51,121 nucleotides of DNA from Candidatus Babeliales bacterium (GCA_020054235.1 JAGVLQ010000015.1:65033-116153), one strand, 5' to 3'. Positions 25,868 through 34,986 are shown, counted from the first letter of the stretch. Numbers and translations are program-made. Notes: generated from the sequence alone by a model not told the origin.

Positions 25868-26563
25868 ATGAAAAGCTATGGTTTGGAGAATCAAGAAGCA
25901 CCTTATACCTTAACCGAACAGGATAACCAAGTTTTGCAACGTTTTTTTCTTGAAGAAAAGCTTTCATCTATAGAAGCTGATCAATTTAAGATTTATTTGC
26001 GAGAATTGATCGTGTGGAATAAAAAGTTTAATATTACGGCACTCCATGATGCAAAACAAATAGTGGTTAATCTTTTTCAAGATTCCTTAAAAATTCGCGA
26101 ATATATTGATATTGCTCAGGCAAAAGGTATTGTTGATGTCGGTTCAGGCGGCGGTTTTCCCGGAATTCCTCTTAAAATTTGCTTTCCTGATGTTCCTGTT
26201 ATTTTGATTGAGGTAAATCATAAAAAAAAACTTTTTTTGGAGCATATTATTTCGTTGCTTGGATTAAAAGATATAGAAGTTTGTTCGCTGGATTGGCGTA
26301 CTTTTTTACGAAAAACCGATTATCAAGCTGATCTTTTCGTTACCTGTGCTGCTTTGCCACCTGAAGAATTGATTCGTATGTTTAAACCCAGTTGTAATTA
26401 TAATAAAGCTCAATTAATTTATTGGGCATCTCAGTTATGGCAAGCAGGGAAGAAAGAAAAACCATTTATAACAAAGGAGATATTCTATTCCCTTGGGCAT
26501 AAAAAAAGAAGATTTGTTTTTTTTGAACAAAAAACTAATAAAGGAGAAGACAGTGTTGAATGA
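25868..26563 (+). CDS. rsmG: 16S rRNA (guanine527-N7)-methyltransferase
   Basis: RsmG methylates G527 of 16S rRNA with S-adenosylmethionine. The 231-residue product has an N-terminal helix pair with WNKKFNITAL, followed by the SAM motif DVGSGGGFPGIPLKI and LIEVNHKKKLFLEHI. The downstream LFVTCAALPPEEL corresponds to the RsmG loop usually reading TSRAVA, here diverged. AAAGG precedes ATG 25868. The last codons overlap the start of the MATE gene, so the two are coupled. Most organisms place rsmG beside the partition or mnmG genes; that is not the case here. Confidence 0.9.
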   Translation: MKSYGLENQEAPYTLTEQDNQVLQRFFLEEKLSSIEADQFKIYLRELIVWNKKFNITALHDAKQIVVNLFQDSLKIREYIDIAQAKGIVDVGSGGGFPGIPLKICFPDVPVILIEVNHKKKLFLEHIISLLGLKDIEVCSLDWRTFLRKTDYQADLFVTCAALPPEELIRMFKPSCNYNKAQLIYWASQLWQAGKKEKPFITKEIFYSLGHKKRRFVFFEQKTNKGEDSVE

Positions 26564-28022
26564 ATTGAGAGAAAAAATGCTGTCCCATTATATTGTTTCT
26601 GATAAAGAGGAGCCACAAGAAAAACCGCGTAAATTAATCTGGAGTTATTTAGAGGGTATTCTTGATTATAAAACAGGGGAGTCTTATCGTAATATTTTTA
26701 GTTATTTTTTTCCTGAATTTATTACGGCATTACTTTTGTATGCAATTATTCCTTTAATTGATGCCAAATGGGTTGCAGATTTGAAATCTACTTCAATGTA
26801 TGCGACGGTTGGAGTTACCAATACCTTAGTTCATTTTATTATCAAAGCAGCAGAAGGCCTTTCCGTTGGAACGGTTATTTTAGCAGGTCATTATAATGGT
26901 CTCCATGATTTTAAACAAGTTGGGAAATCATTACAAAGCGCCTTTTGGGTTTCTTGTCTTGTTGGTGGTTCAATAGCAAGCATACTTTTTTTTGGGGCCC
27001 ATGGCATTTATAGCTTTTATGGTGTGCCAGAAAAAATGATTCATTTGGGAGTTCCCTTTTTAAAGCTTAAGGCTCTCGGCCTTTTTTGTATGTTTGTTAC
27101 TTTTGCATTTATCGGTTTCTTGCGTGGCATAAAAAAGCCCCGTATTGCAATGCAGATTTTTATGTTGGGAGGGGTGGTTTTTCTTTTTTTTGATTACAGC
27201 CTTATTTATGGTAAATATGGCTTTCCAGCGCTTGGCCTTATGGGTTCAGGATGGGCAACGGTTATTCAATATTTTATTATGCTCATAGCAAGTTTGGTTT
27301 ATACTTTGTTTGATAAAGAAAATCGTCAATATTGTATTAGTCTTTTTACTCATTTAGGAAGTTGGCAACATATTGCTTCAATTTTGAATTTAAGTTGGCC
27401 AGTAATTCTTGATAAAGCTATTTTTGCAGCTGCTTATATTTGGCTTGGTTATCTGATAAATCCTATGGGGAAATATGCTATTGCCAGCTACAGTGTCATA
27501 AAAGATCTAGAAAGACTTGCAATTCAACCTGCAGGAGCTTTTGCTCAAGTTATTACTTTTTTGGTAAGTAATTCCTATGCTGTACATGATTGGCAGGGCA
27601 TAAAAACAAATATCAAAAAAACGATATTTCTTTCTTCTTTGTTTGTTTTTTCTATTTTGTTTATTTTTTCAATGTGGTCAGATTTTTTCATTTCAATTTT
27701 TGATTATAAAGGTAAATTTACGGCTTTTTCGGCTAAAGCTTTTCCCTTTTTGAGTGTACTTGTATTTTTCGATTTGTTACAATTGGTTCTATCAGGTGCT
27801 TTACGTGGGGCAGCAAATGTAAAAGTTGTTATGTATGCTCGTTTGGCAGTATTTATTATGTACTTTGTTCCAGTTTCATGGTTTTTAGCTCATTTGACTC
27901 TAGAAAATCAAACTATAAAATTTTTATTGATTTATGGTTCATTTTATATTGGTAATGGATTAATGAGTTTAATATATATCTATCGTTTTCGTGGTGATTC
28001 CTGGAAAGATAAAGCTATTTAG
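26553..28022 (+). CDS. MATE-family multidrug exporter
   Basis: MATE transporters export cationic drugs or metabolites in exchange for sodium or protons. This product of about 489 residues has twelve membrane segments. Family features are the AAEGLSVGTVILAGHYNG segment in the first half and the equivalent LERLAIQPAGAFAQVITFLVS in the second. The AAGGAG at 26541 points to GTG 26553 or TTG 26556 as the start, overlapping the end of rsmG; a further upstream start would lie deep in rsmG and lack a ribosome site. The cytosolic N-terminal ~50 residues (EKMLSHYIVSDKEEPQEKPR) is longer than usual. The substrate cannot be told. Confidence 0.85.
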   Translation: MLNELREKMLSHYIVSDKEEPQEKPRKLIWSYLEGILDYKTGESYRNIFSYFFPEFITALLLYAIIPLIDAKWVADLKSTSMYATVGVTNTLVHFIIKAAEGLSVGTVILAGHYNGLHDFKQVGKSLQSAFWVSCLVGGSIASILFFGAHGIYSFYGVPEKMIHLGVPFLKLKALGLFCMFVTFAFIGFLRGIKKPRIAMQIFMLGGVVFLFFDYSLIYGKYGFPALGLMGSGWATVIQYFIMLIASLVYTLFDKENRQYCISLFTHLGSWQHIASILNLSWPVILDKAIFAAAYIWLGYLINPMGKYAIASYSVIKDLERLAIQPAGAFAQVITFLVSNSYAVHDWQGIKTNIKKTIFLSSLFVFSILFIFSMWSDFFISIFDYKGKFTAFSAKAFPFLSVLVFFDLLQLVLSGALRGAANVKVVMYARLAVFIMYFVPVSWFLAHLTLENQTIKFLLIYGSFYIGNGLMSLIYIYRFRGDSWKDKAI

Positions 28023-28029
28023 GTGGTTT

Positions 28030-28314
28030 ATGACCAAAATTACAAAACAAGAGTTACTCAAAATTGCTCAGATTTCTCAATTGCGTTTGGATGAAGATGA
28101 AATTATGCCATTTGTCAAGCAAATTGATGATCTTTTAACCTATGCTCAACGCGTGCAGGAAGTAGTCGGTGAAGCCGAAGTTCCTTTAAATAAGAATATT
28201 AACGTTCTTCGCCAAGATCTTGTTGTGCGTACAGATTCCCTTCAAATTTTACAGCAGGCACCAGAACAAGAACAAGATTATTTTGTGGTGCCGAAAATTA
28301 TTGAAAATAAATAA
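28030..28314 (+). CDS. gatC: Asp/Glu-tRNA(Asn/Gln) amidotransferase subunit C
   Basis: GatC holds together the GatCAB complex, which converts misacylated Glu-tRNA(Gln) or Asp-tRNA(Asn) to the amide form. The 94-residue product shows the usual N-terminus (KQELLKIAQISQLRLDEDE), the helix with IDDLLTYAQRVQEV and the extended C-terminal tail ending DYFVVPKIIE, matching the family pattern (F-VP-V). ATG 28030 follows AGGTGG, 7 bp after the MATE stop. gatA follows after 9 bp; gatB is not in the window. Confidence 0.93.
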   Translation: MTKITKQELLKIAQISQLRLDEDEIMPFVKQIDDLLTYAQRVQEVVGEAEVPLNKNINVLRQDLVVRTDSLQILQQAPEQEQDYFVVPKIIENK

Positions 28315-28323
28315 GGACATTGC

Positions 28324-29772
28324 ATGAAAGATTTAGCATTTGCAACTATTACTCAACTGCAAACAGCACTCGAAAATAAAGAAATTTCAGCTCAAGAACT
28401 TTTGAAATATTATTGTGAACGATTTGCACAATATGATACTAAACTGGGCTCAGCGCTAGAAATATTTGATCTTGAATCTATTATGGCAATGAGTGCTTCA
28501 AAAGGTTTTTTATATGCAATTCCTGGTTTGATAAAAGATAATATCTCTCAAAAAGACAGAGCTTTGACCTGCGCTTCTAAAATACTTGAAGGCTATGTTG
28601 CCACGTATGATGCAACGGCAATTGAGCGCTTAAAAAATGCCGGTGCCTTTTTAGTTGGCCGTGCTAATTTAGATGAATTTGCTATGGGGAGTTCAACAGA
28701 AACTTCAGCGTTCCAAAAAACAGCAAATCCTTGGGATTTATCCCGCGTTCCTGGTGGCTCGAGCGGTGGTTCTATCGCAGCAGTAGCGGCAGGGCTTGTG
28801 CCATGGGCACTTGGTTCAGAAACCGGAGGGTCTGTGCGGCAGCCAGCTGCTTTGTGTGGCATTGTAGGTCTAAAACCAACCTATGGCTTAATTTCACGTA
28901 ACGGTCTTGTTGCCTATGCGTCTTCATTGGATCAAATTGGTATTGCAACGCGCAGCGTGCGTGACAATGCTATGATTCTTTCGGTTATTGCTGGTCATGA
29001 CACCAAAGATTCTTCAAGCTTATATGTAGATAAAAAAGATTATACAACCTTGCTTGATGGAAAGCTGAAAGAAGGTTTAAAAATTGGGGTTTTAGAAAAT
29101 GCATTGCATGCGCAAGGTGTTGACCCAGAAGTACGAGAAGCGATTGAAAAAGCTATCGTTGAATATGAAAAAATGGGTGCCATTATTACGCGCATAAAAA
29201 TGCCAATTATGGAATATGCTGCTGCGGTTTATTTTGTCTTGAGTCGTGCAGAAGCGGCGTCAAATTTGGCACGCTTTGATGGCGTTCGGTATGGTTTGCG
29301 AGATAAAAATGAAAAAACGTTGGCATCAATGTATACCGGTACGCGCCATGATGGGTTTGGCCAAGAAGTAAAAGCACGTATTATTATGGGAAATTATGTA
29401 TTATCTTTTGGGCATGCAGCTGAGTTTTATAATAATGCCAAAAAAGTTCAGCGTATGATGTATCATGAATATGCCCAAACATTTAAAGATGTAGATATGA
29501 TCATCAGTCCCGTGACACCAGCGCCTGCTTTTAAATTTGGTGCATTTGATGAAAATAAATTGCAAATGGATTTACAAGATTACTTTACCTGTTCAGTAAA
29601 CATTGCAGGTATTCCTGCCATTTCGGTGCCGTGTGGTTTTACCAAAAATAATTTACCGATAGGCTTTCAATTAATTGGTCCGCATCTTTCTGAAGCCCAT
29701 TTGTATCAAGCAGCATATGCTTACGAACAAATTACACCATGGCATACTATGCATCCGGAAGCTTTTAAATAA
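28324..29772 (+). CDS. gatA: Glutamyl-tRNA(Gln) amidotransferase subunit A
   Basis: GatA releases ammonia from glutamine for tRNA-bound Glu/Asp amidation by GatCAB. The 482-residue product has the amidase signature: the cis-Ser/Ser/Lys triad lies in AIPGLIKDNI (Lys), PGGSSGGSIAAVAAG and GSETGGSVRQPA (nucleophile Ser). The DEFAMGSSTE segment is specific to GatA. The length is standard. A strong terminator follows 15-50 bp after the stop, ending the rsmG-MATE-gatCA run. Presence of GatCA suggests that this organism lacks glutaminyl- and/or asparaginyl-tRNA synthetase. Confidence 0.95.
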   Translation: MKDLAFATITQLQTALENKEISAQELLKYYCERFAQYDTKLGSALEIFDLESIMAMSASKGFLYAIPGLIKDNISQKDRALTCASKILEGYVATYDATAIERLKNAGAFLVGRANLDEFAMGSSTETSAFQKTANPWDLSRVPGGSSGGSIAAVAAGLVPWALGSETGGSVRQPAALCGIVGLKPTYGLISRNGLVAYASSLDQIGIATRSVRDNAMILSVIAGHDTKDSSSLYVDKKDYTTLLDGKLKEGLKIGVLENALHAQGVDPEVREAIEKAIVEYEKMGAIITRIKMPIMEYAAAVYFVLSRAEAASNLARFDGVRYGLRDKNEKTLASMYTGTRHDGFGQEVKARIIMGNYVLSFGHAAEFYNNAKKVQRMMYHEYAQTFKDVDMIISPVTPAPAFKFGAFDENKLQMDLQDYFTCSVNIAGIPAISVPCGFTKNNLPIGFQLIGPHLSEAHLYQAAYAYEQITPWHTMHPEAFK

Positions 29773-29786
29773 CACTATTTTTGAAA

Positions 29787-29822
29787 TAAAAAAAGCACCC
29801 AGAAAATGGGTGCTTTTTTTTT
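29787..29822. terminator. Bidirectional terminator between gatA and a convergent gene
   Basis: AAAAGCACCC and GGGTGCTTTT flank a 7-nt loop, with A-run before and T-run after, so it can work on both strands. Confidence 0.92.
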
Positions 29823-29846
29823 GAATGTGGTCAAAACTTAATAAAA

Positions 29847-30554
29847 CTATTCTTCTGTATTTTTAGACTTTTTTGTTAATTGTGCTAACTTTGCAGCTTG
29901 CGCTTTTTCTTTTATATCTTTTAGGAGCGGTGAAACATCAAGAGTGAGTGGTTTTTCTGTTTTATCAACAATTTCATTATTTATTTTAATGGCTACAGAA
30001 AGCTCAATGGATGTTTGCTCAACGCTATTAAGGTCTTTAGTATATTCTTGTAATTGGCTTGAAATCATTTCTTGTACAACATTGCGTACAAAAGCTTGCT
30101 GTTCAAAAATTTGTGTAATTAATTCATCTTTATTATCTTGAATTTGTTTTTTGAGTGTTTGAGCAAGTTCACCGTTGGGGTTACTAGTATATTCTTGTAA
30201 AATTGCTCCAAATTGTTGCTCATTGAGTGTTTCAGATGCTTGCAATGATTGGAAAAAGAGCATTTCAAGAACTTGGGGATTTTTTGAAAATTGTTCCTTG
30301 AGATCTTCAGGATTATTTGTCATAAATGCGTTGCTGTTTAAAGTTATTATTGCTTGTGAAAGTTGAACAACGCTATTGAGGGGTGATAAATTTCCAATTT
30401 TTTTTAAATCTTTTTGTGAAAGGGAATTTTGTAATTGTGGATTGGCTTTAAGCATTTGAAGTGTCAACATTCTTAAGGGCGAAAGTTCGTGATGTCCTTC
30501 ATGTGCATGAGCAAAAGCGACTCCTAAAAGCATAGCAATATAAAATTTTTTCAT
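29847..30554 (-). CDS. Secreted helical protein with His-rich N-terminus, unknown
   Basis: The 235-residue protein has a clean signal peptide (MKKFYIAMLLGVAFAHA) followed by HEGHHE, a possible metal-binding start to the mature protein. The rest is helical, rich in Gln, Leu and Asn, with no membrane segment, suggesting a soluble periplasmic or secreted protein of coiled-coil type. ATG 30554 follows AAGGAG. It ends at the shared terminator with gatA. No family is recognised. Confidence 0.7.
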   Translation of the reverse strand: MKKFYIAMLLGVAFAHAHEGHHELSPLRMLTLQMLKANPQLQNSLSQKDLKKIGNLSPLNSVVQLSQAIITLNSNAFMTNNPEDLKEQFSKNPQVLEMLFFQSLQASETLNEQQFGAILQEYTSNPNGELAQTLKKQIQDNKDELITQIFEQQAFVRNVVQEMISSQLQEYTKDLNSVEQTSIELSVAIKINNEIVDKTEKPLTLDVSPLLKDIKEKAQAAKLAQLTKKSKNTEE

Positions 30555-30743
30555 GAAAACTCCTTGAAAGTTGAGGTATTAATTTAGCTTCATAGTGTAA
30601 CCAAAATATTAAAAAAAACAAATTTTTGCCTATGGATCAATATTTTTGAACGTTTGCCGCATTAAAAATTCTGGTACATACTGAAAGGTAAGAATAGTGT
30701 AAAATAGGAAAAATTTGAATTGATTGGGGTGCTATTTTATTTT

Positions 30744-30784
30744 CCGTTCGTGGTGAGGAGCGTAGCGTCTCGAACCATACGAAC
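30744..30784 (+). repeat. Palindromic repeat, arm-conserved family
   Basis: CCGTTCGTGGTGAGGA...TCTCGAACCATACGAAC with a short interior (GCGTAGCG). It is in inverted orientation to the copy at 30876-30927. Confidence 0.75.
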
Positions 30785-30875
30785 TCAATTGAAACTATAA
30801 AAATATAAATAATATTATCTATTGCTTTTTAAAGAAATCAAAGAACTTTGATTGCGCCATAAATTAAGTAGACTT

Positions 30876-30927
30876 GTTCGTATGGTTCGAGACACAAATT
30901 ATTCAGTTTGTTCCTCACCACGAACGG
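30876..30927 (-). repeat. Palindromic repeat, inverted second copy
   Basis: On the minus strand it has the same arms as 30744-30784 but a longer, AT-rich interior (ACAAACTGAATAATTTGTG). The two copies could pair over about 180 bp. Confidence 0.75.
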
Positions 30928-30941
30928 AAGTAAATATTGAA

Positions 30942-30974
30942 CCCGTTCATGCTGAGATTGTCGAAGCATGTGAG
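30942..30974 (+). repeat. Related palindromic repeat fragment
   Basis: CCCGTTCATGCTGAGATTGTC then GAAGCATGTGAG, a member of the CGTTCATGGTGAG family seen at 14319-14466. It lies just before the ribosome site of the next gene. The rest of the 450-bp gap holds only AT-rich DNA. Confidence 0.6.
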
Positions 30975-31005
30975 CAATTTCTATGAACTAAAAAAAGGAG
31001 CAATT

Positions 31006-31635
31006 ATGTTTAAAGATCGTTATGATGCAGCCAACCAACTTGTTAGCAAACTTTCTCAATACAAAAATAACTCTGATGTTGTTATTTATGCAATTCCGCG
31101 CGGTGGGTTGGAACTTGGTTATGTGTTGGCCAAAGAATTACATGCTCCACTCGATGTGGTATTTTCCAAAAAAATTGGTGCACCGGGAAATCCTGAATTG
31201 GCTATTGGTGCCGTTTCCTTAACCCAAGAAGAAATTGATTCTGTATATGCCAACAACCCAAATTTTAAGGAATATCTACAAAAAGAAAAAGAAAAGGTTC
31301 GTGCTTTATTGCAAAAACGCTATGAGCAATATCGTGGCCAAAAAGAAGGCATACAGGCACAGGGAAAAATTGCGATTGTCGTTGATGATGGCATTGCAAC
31401 TGGCAGAACGATGCAAATCGCCTTGCAAGAAATCAAAAAACAAAAACCAAAAAAAATAATTCTTGCGGTACCTGTTGCGCCAGCTGATACGGTAAAACAG
31501 TTAGAAAAATATACTGATGAAATTATTTGTTTGTTACAACCAATTTCTTTTTATGCCGTCGGACAATTTTATCAACAGTTTCAGCAAGTTTCCGATGAAC
31601 AGGCGATAAAACTTTTACGTGAGACACAAAAATAA
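31006..31635 (+). CDS. Phosphoribosyltransferase-domain protein
   Basis: The 209-residue product has the type I phosphoribosyltransferase fold: AIPRGGLELGYVLAKEL near the start, KKIGAPGNPELAIGAV in the middle, and the PRPP loop VVDDGIATGRTM at about residues 125-136. Members of this subgroup are annotated as predicted phosphoribosyltransferases and the base substrate is not known. ATG 31006 lies behind AAAGGAG; an upstream frame opens at 30937 but codes repeat DNA and has no ribosome site. It is preceded by three palindromic repeats. Confidence 0.85.
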   Translation: MFKDRYDAANQLVSKLSQYKNNSDVVIYAIPRGGLELGYVLAKELHAPLDVVFSKKIGAPGNPELAIGAVSLTQEEIDSVYANNPNFKEYLQKEKEKVRALLQKRYEQYRGQKEGIQAQGKIAIVVDDGIATGRTMQIALQEIKKQKPKKIILAVPVAPADTVKQLEKYTDEIICLLQPISFYAVGQFYQQFQQVSDEQAIKLLRETQK

Positions 31636-31755
31636 AAAAATATTTTTAAAATGTTGCATATAAGATCTGATCAAGCTTAGAAAAAATATTTACAATAATA
31701 AACAAATTGTTTTTATGTAAATCAGTAGACATACAACGTAAATAACCTTAAAATT

Positions 31756-31767
31756 TCGGTACGTTAA
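31756..31767 (+). promoter_or_regulatory. 12-bp motif shared with the mreC upstream region
   Basis: TCGGTACGTTAA lies 39 bp before the start of the gene at 31807. The identical 12-mer occurs at 34987-34998, 41 bp before mreC. It could be part of a promoter or operator. Confidence 0.3.
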
Positions 31768-31806
31768 AAACATATTTTAAAATTTTTTTTTAATAGAAGG
31801 ATTTCT

Positions 31807-32316
31807 ATGAAAAAATACGGTGTTTTGTTGTCAGTGCTCTTGATTGCTGGAAATATAAATGCTGACGGAAAAGATATGGCATATGCTGCAGCAGCATTAT
31901 TAGGGGCTGGTGTAGCGCAATATGGCGCTAAAAAATTAAGTAATAACCAATTAGTAAGAAACGTTGGTAATTCTGTTGGAATTAATCCAGTTGATGTAGG
32001 AAGAGTAGCTGCATTATCCGGTGGCCTTTTGGCTATAAGTTGTATTGCAGACAAGGGTCTAAAAGATGGCTTAATTGCTTTTGCTTGGCGTGCACCGGTT
32101 GCAGCTTTAGTAGTGGGCGTAACACAGACGAGGGCTTTTCAAGAAATTGCACAAAACGTTCCCGTTGTAGGTGCATGTGTCACGTGTGATGATGAGAATT
32201 GTCAGGGTACTTGTAATCAATGTAAGCTTACTAAAAATATTATCAGTCTCGGTGTATGGAGAATGGTTGATGAAGGCTTAACTCAGTGGCTTTCTAAAAA
32301 AACAACAACAATATAA
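31807..32316 (+). CDS. Predicted exported protein with cysteine cluster, unknown
   Basis: The 169-residue product begins with a signal peptide (MKKYGVLLSVLLIAGNINA) and has Ala/Gly-rich, moderately hydrophobic segments (AYAAAALLGAGVAQYG, VAALSGGLLAISCIAD). Late in the protein is a cysteine group CVTCDDENCQGTCNQC that looks able to bind metal or form disulfides. AGAAGGA precedes ATG 31807 and a terminator follows the stop. No family is recognised. Confidence 0.7.
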   Translation: MKKYGVLLSVLLIAGNINADGKDMAYAAAALLGAGVAQYGAKKLSNNQLVRNVGNSVGINPVDVGRVAALSGGLLAISCIADKGLKDGLIAFAWRAPVAALVVGVTQTRAFQEIAQNVPVVGACVTCDDENCQGTCNQCKLTKNIISLGVWRMVDEGLTQWLSKKTTTI

Positions 32317-32324
32317 ATTCAGTT

Positions 32325-32350
32325 AAGGGGCTGAAAAGCCCCTTCATTTT
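32325..32350. terminator. Terminator between convergent genes
   Basis: AAGGGGC and GCCCCTT pair around a TGAAAA loop, followed by CATTTTTC. Confidence 0.85.
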
Positions 32351-32356
32351 TCAAAG

Positions 32357-33082
32357 TTAGTTGCTTTTATGTTGCTTTAATAGAGATTTAATTTTTTCCA
32401 ATTCTTTTTTGTTATGTTTTAGATTTGTTTTATAAAGCAATGCTTCATAAATATTTTTTCCACCATAACACGTTGCAGCGGCGCATAGCCCATATAAAAT
32501 CAAACCTGTTTTTTCTCCAGATTGTAATGCTACGGGAATGGTATGTGGTATTCCCAAACAATTATAAATGAATTCTTGGGTGGGAAGGGTATTTACATTT
32601 TCCATGCCACCGGTGTAAGCAATGGTTCCCAAAACCCATAAGCCAAATGCTGCACCTAAATAACGAATGCCATCCCATAGCTTCCAAATATGCATACCAA
32701 AAGTACAATATTTTTCTTGAATAAATGTTTCATGGCTAAAAGCTTCTATTATTTTTTGAAAGTTAAGCAGAGCTTTATTTCTTTTTTCTTCTAAATTAAA
32801 TTTTTTCTCGTTTTCTTGTGTTTGAAAAGCTATCTTAAGCTTTTCTATTAATTGGTCTGATGTTTTTAATAATGGACTAATAAAAGGATAAATGGTTGAA
32901 GGATCTTCTTGTTTCTCGCCCATAAAAATTTTGAAACTGTTATCAAATTTTTTAGAATTTGGATTTTGAATAGATTTAATTACTAGGTTTTCATGCTTTT
33001 TATATAGATCAAGTTGTTTTTGAAGATTTTCTTGTGCTTGCACAAAAAGTGATAGCGTTAATAATGGTAATGCATATTTCAT
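32357..33082 (-). CDS. Exported/membrane protein, unknown
   Basis: The 241-residue protein starts at ATG 33080-33082 behind AAAGGA (an ATG two codons upstream overlaps that ribosome site). It has a signal peptide (MKYALPLLTLSLFVQA), a charged helical middle (about 20-110) and two hydrophobic segments (about 125-150 and 185-205), then a lysine-rich tail. No family is recognised; it looks like a membrane-anchored envelope protein. Confidence 0.65.
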   Translation of the reverse strand: MKYALPLLTLSLFVQAQENLQKQLDLYKKHENLVIKSIQNPNSKKFDNSFKIFMGEKQEDPSTIYPFISPLLKTSDQLIEKLKIAFQTQENEKKFNLEEKRNKALLNFQKIIEAFSHETFIQEKYCTFGMHIWKLWDGIRYLGAAFGLWVLGTIAYTGGMENVNTLPTQEFIYNCLGIPHTIPVALQSGEKTGLILYGLCAAATCYGGKNIYEALLYKTNLKHNKKELEKIKSLLKQHKSN

Positions 33083-33254
33083 GAGCATCCTTTGTATTTT
33101 TTGAGATAATCGATGTAAGATAAATAAAAATTCCTTTTATCTTTTAATGCCATCTGTATTGAGTTATTTAAGTATAATCGATTTTCCATTTACCTGAAGT
33201 AAAAATTTATATACACTCCATGAGAAAAAGAAGTTTTAAATAATAAGGTGTAGT

Positions 33255-34097
33255 ATGAAAGTTTTTCCAACGCGTTCCTGTTATCATCTGATGCCCACTT
33301 TGGACGTTCAGCAAGGAGCGGCAACGATTAAAACATTTACTGATGGCGAACTCTATGTGCGTATTGATGAAGATGTTGCACGTAAACATGTTGCCGTTTT
33401 GGCAGCCACGCCGCCTCCGGGCGATAATTTTTTAGAACTTTATTTTTTACTTGATGCCTTGCAGCGCGCTGGTGCAATTATCCATTTATTTTTTACCTAC
33501 TTTGGTTATGCACGCCAAGACCGAGCACAATCGGGTGAAGCATTAAGCTGTGAAGTCCTCTTTCGGTTTTTAAAAACTTTTACCATTGAAGAAACAAAAA
33601 TCATTCATATTCATAATGCCAAGGTGCGTGAATTTTATGATTTTCAAGATATTATTTTACTTGATTTTTATGTTCCCTTAGCACACGATGTTGATTGTGT
33701 GGTGGCCCCTGATGAAGGTGCAGGGTATTTAGCCCATGAAATTGCTCGTCGAGCGGGCAAGGATTGTGTAGTGGTGATGAAAAAGGAACGCAGCGAGCAT
33801 GAAAAAATTGCTCACATAACAATTGATGGTAATTTAAAAAATAAAAAGATATTGTTAGTTGATGACATGATTGCAACGGGTGGTACAATTAGTCGCGCTG
33901 CACAAGTTGCTAAAGAACAAGGCGCACAAACCGTGCAGGTTGCAGCAACACACGGTATTTTTTCAGGCAAGGCCATTGAAGATTTGAGCGCGAGTGTTAT
34001 TGAACAAATTTTTGTCACCAATACGTTAGTGCAGCATGAGCATCCTAAAATTTCCGTTATTGATATTGCGCCAATGATTGACCAATTTTTTTGGTAA
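33255..34097 (+). CDS. prs: Ribose-phosphate pyrophosphokinase (PRPP synthetase)
   Basis: The enzyme transfers pyrophosphate from ATP to ribose-5-phosphate, making PRPP for nucleotide synthesis. The 280-residue product has FTDGELYVRI, YFGYARQDR, the divalent-metal/ribose segment IIHIHNAK, KKERSEHEKI and the PRPP loop ILLVDDMIATGGTI. It is about 30 residues shorter than typical bacterial Prs and closer in length to archaeal forms; the N-terminus lacks the usual ASxxLA loop. The gene is alone on its transcript side, followed after 21 bp by the PAP2 gene. It could draw ribose-5-phosphate from the hexulose-phosphate route at 24365. Confidence 0.9.
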   Translation: MKVFPTRSCYHLMPTLDVQQGAATIKTFTDGELYVRIDEDVARKHVAVLAATPPPGDNFLELYFLLDALQRAGAIIHLFFTYFGYARQDRAQSGEALSCEVLFRFLKTFTIEETKIIHIHNAKVREFYDFQDIILLDFYVPLAHDVDCVVAPDEGAGYLAHEIARRAGKDCVVVMKKERSEHEKIAHITIDGNLKNKKILLVDDMIATGGTISRAAQVAKEQGAQTVQVAATHGIFSGKAIEDLSASVIEQIFVTNTLVQHEHPKISVIDIAPMIDQFFW

Positions 34098-34118
34098 GTT
34101 AACGAAAGTTTAGTTCTC

Positions 34119-34964
34119 GTGAAGATTCATCGCCTATTCTTTCTTTTCCTAATTTTTTTTAATGCAAGCAGTAAGGATGGCTGTGTACCAGTAAAATCTC
34201 ACAAACTCCATAAGCGCCATTTAAGCTGCGACCATACACATAAAAGCACTATGAATAAAGCAGGACTTTTTTTAGGCAATATCCTTGCCGATGCATTATT
34301 GCTACAGCGTTATTTATTTACGGTGGAAAGTGCAAAAATTGTTACGGGTTTTCTGCCATTTTTTTTAATTGCTCGCCAATTGGATGAAGATATTCAATGT
34401 CGTTTTTACGATGCCTCATGCCATAAAAATATCAATCAGTTTCCTAAATCATGTCATACCTTGGCTAAACATTGCGTTGGTGTTCCCATGGTGTTACTTT
34501 CAAGTTTAATGCTATGGGCCCCATGGTGTGATGTGCGCCAAACAGCACGTATGTATGCTATTGGGTTGCCCTTTGTGCATTCAGGCAAAGATGTCATAAA
34601 AAAAGTGCGTTCAAAATGTTGTTTGCGCCCTTGGCATGAAGAATTTTCATGTACCAAGCGATCTTCTGGTGGTTTTCCCTCAGGCCACATGGCAAACGTT
34701 ACTTATGCCGCTACCCTGTTTGGCATGCGCCATGGTATTAAATGGGCGTTGCCGCTCAGTTTTTTTGCAGCGTTTGTGTTTGCTGATTTTGTCAATTGTA
34801 ACCGGCACTATGTTTCACAGATTATTGCTGGTGCTGGTCTCGGGGTTTTGTATGCAGTTGCGGCCAACGCGGTTATCGAACGTCATCTTTCTGAGCGTTG
34901 CGCACTTTCTATGGGTGTTGATGCACAAGGGCGTTCAACGATGCATGTTGCTCTAAATTTTTAA
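34119..34964 (+). CDS. PAP2-superfamily membrane phosphatase-like protein
   Basis: The 281-residue product starts at GTG 34119 with a signal-like segment (IHRLFFLFLIFFNASS). PAP2 motifs are GGFPSGHMANVTYAA (motif 2, PSGH) and CNRHYVSQIIAGAGLG (motif 3, with Gln where Asp is usual), so phosphatase activity on a lipid phosphate such as undecaprenyl or phosphatidylglycerol phosphate is likely. Several membrane segments and a cysteine-rich N-terminal part (CVPVKSHKLHKRHLSCDHTH) are present; the latter could bind metal. PGP phosphatase would complete the pgsA step, but that is only one possibility. Confidence 0.75.
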   Translation: MKIHRLFFLFLIFFNASSKDGCVPVKSHKLHKRHLSCDHTHKSTMNKAGLFLGNILADALLLQRYLFTVESAKIVTGFLPFFLIARQLDEDIQCRFYDASCHKNINQFPKSCHTLAKHCVGVPMVLLSSLMLWAPWCDVRQTARMYAIGLPFVHSGKDVIKKVRSKCCLRPWHEEFSCTKRSSGGFPSGHMANVTYAATLFGMRHGIKWALPLSFFAAFVFADFVNCNRHYVSQIIAGAGLGVLYAVAANAVIERHLSERCALSMGVDAQGRSTMHVALNF

Positions 34965-34986
34965 ATCTAGCTTTGACACTAAAAAG

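Noticed and set aside
30555-31005. Repeat cluster considered as a CRISPR array
   Set aside because: The units are inverted and of different length, with no regular spacers and no cas genes.
30937-31005. Longer start for the phosphoribosyltransferase
   Set aside because: The extra codons come from a palindromic repeat and the ribosome site AAAGGAG lies before ATG 31006.
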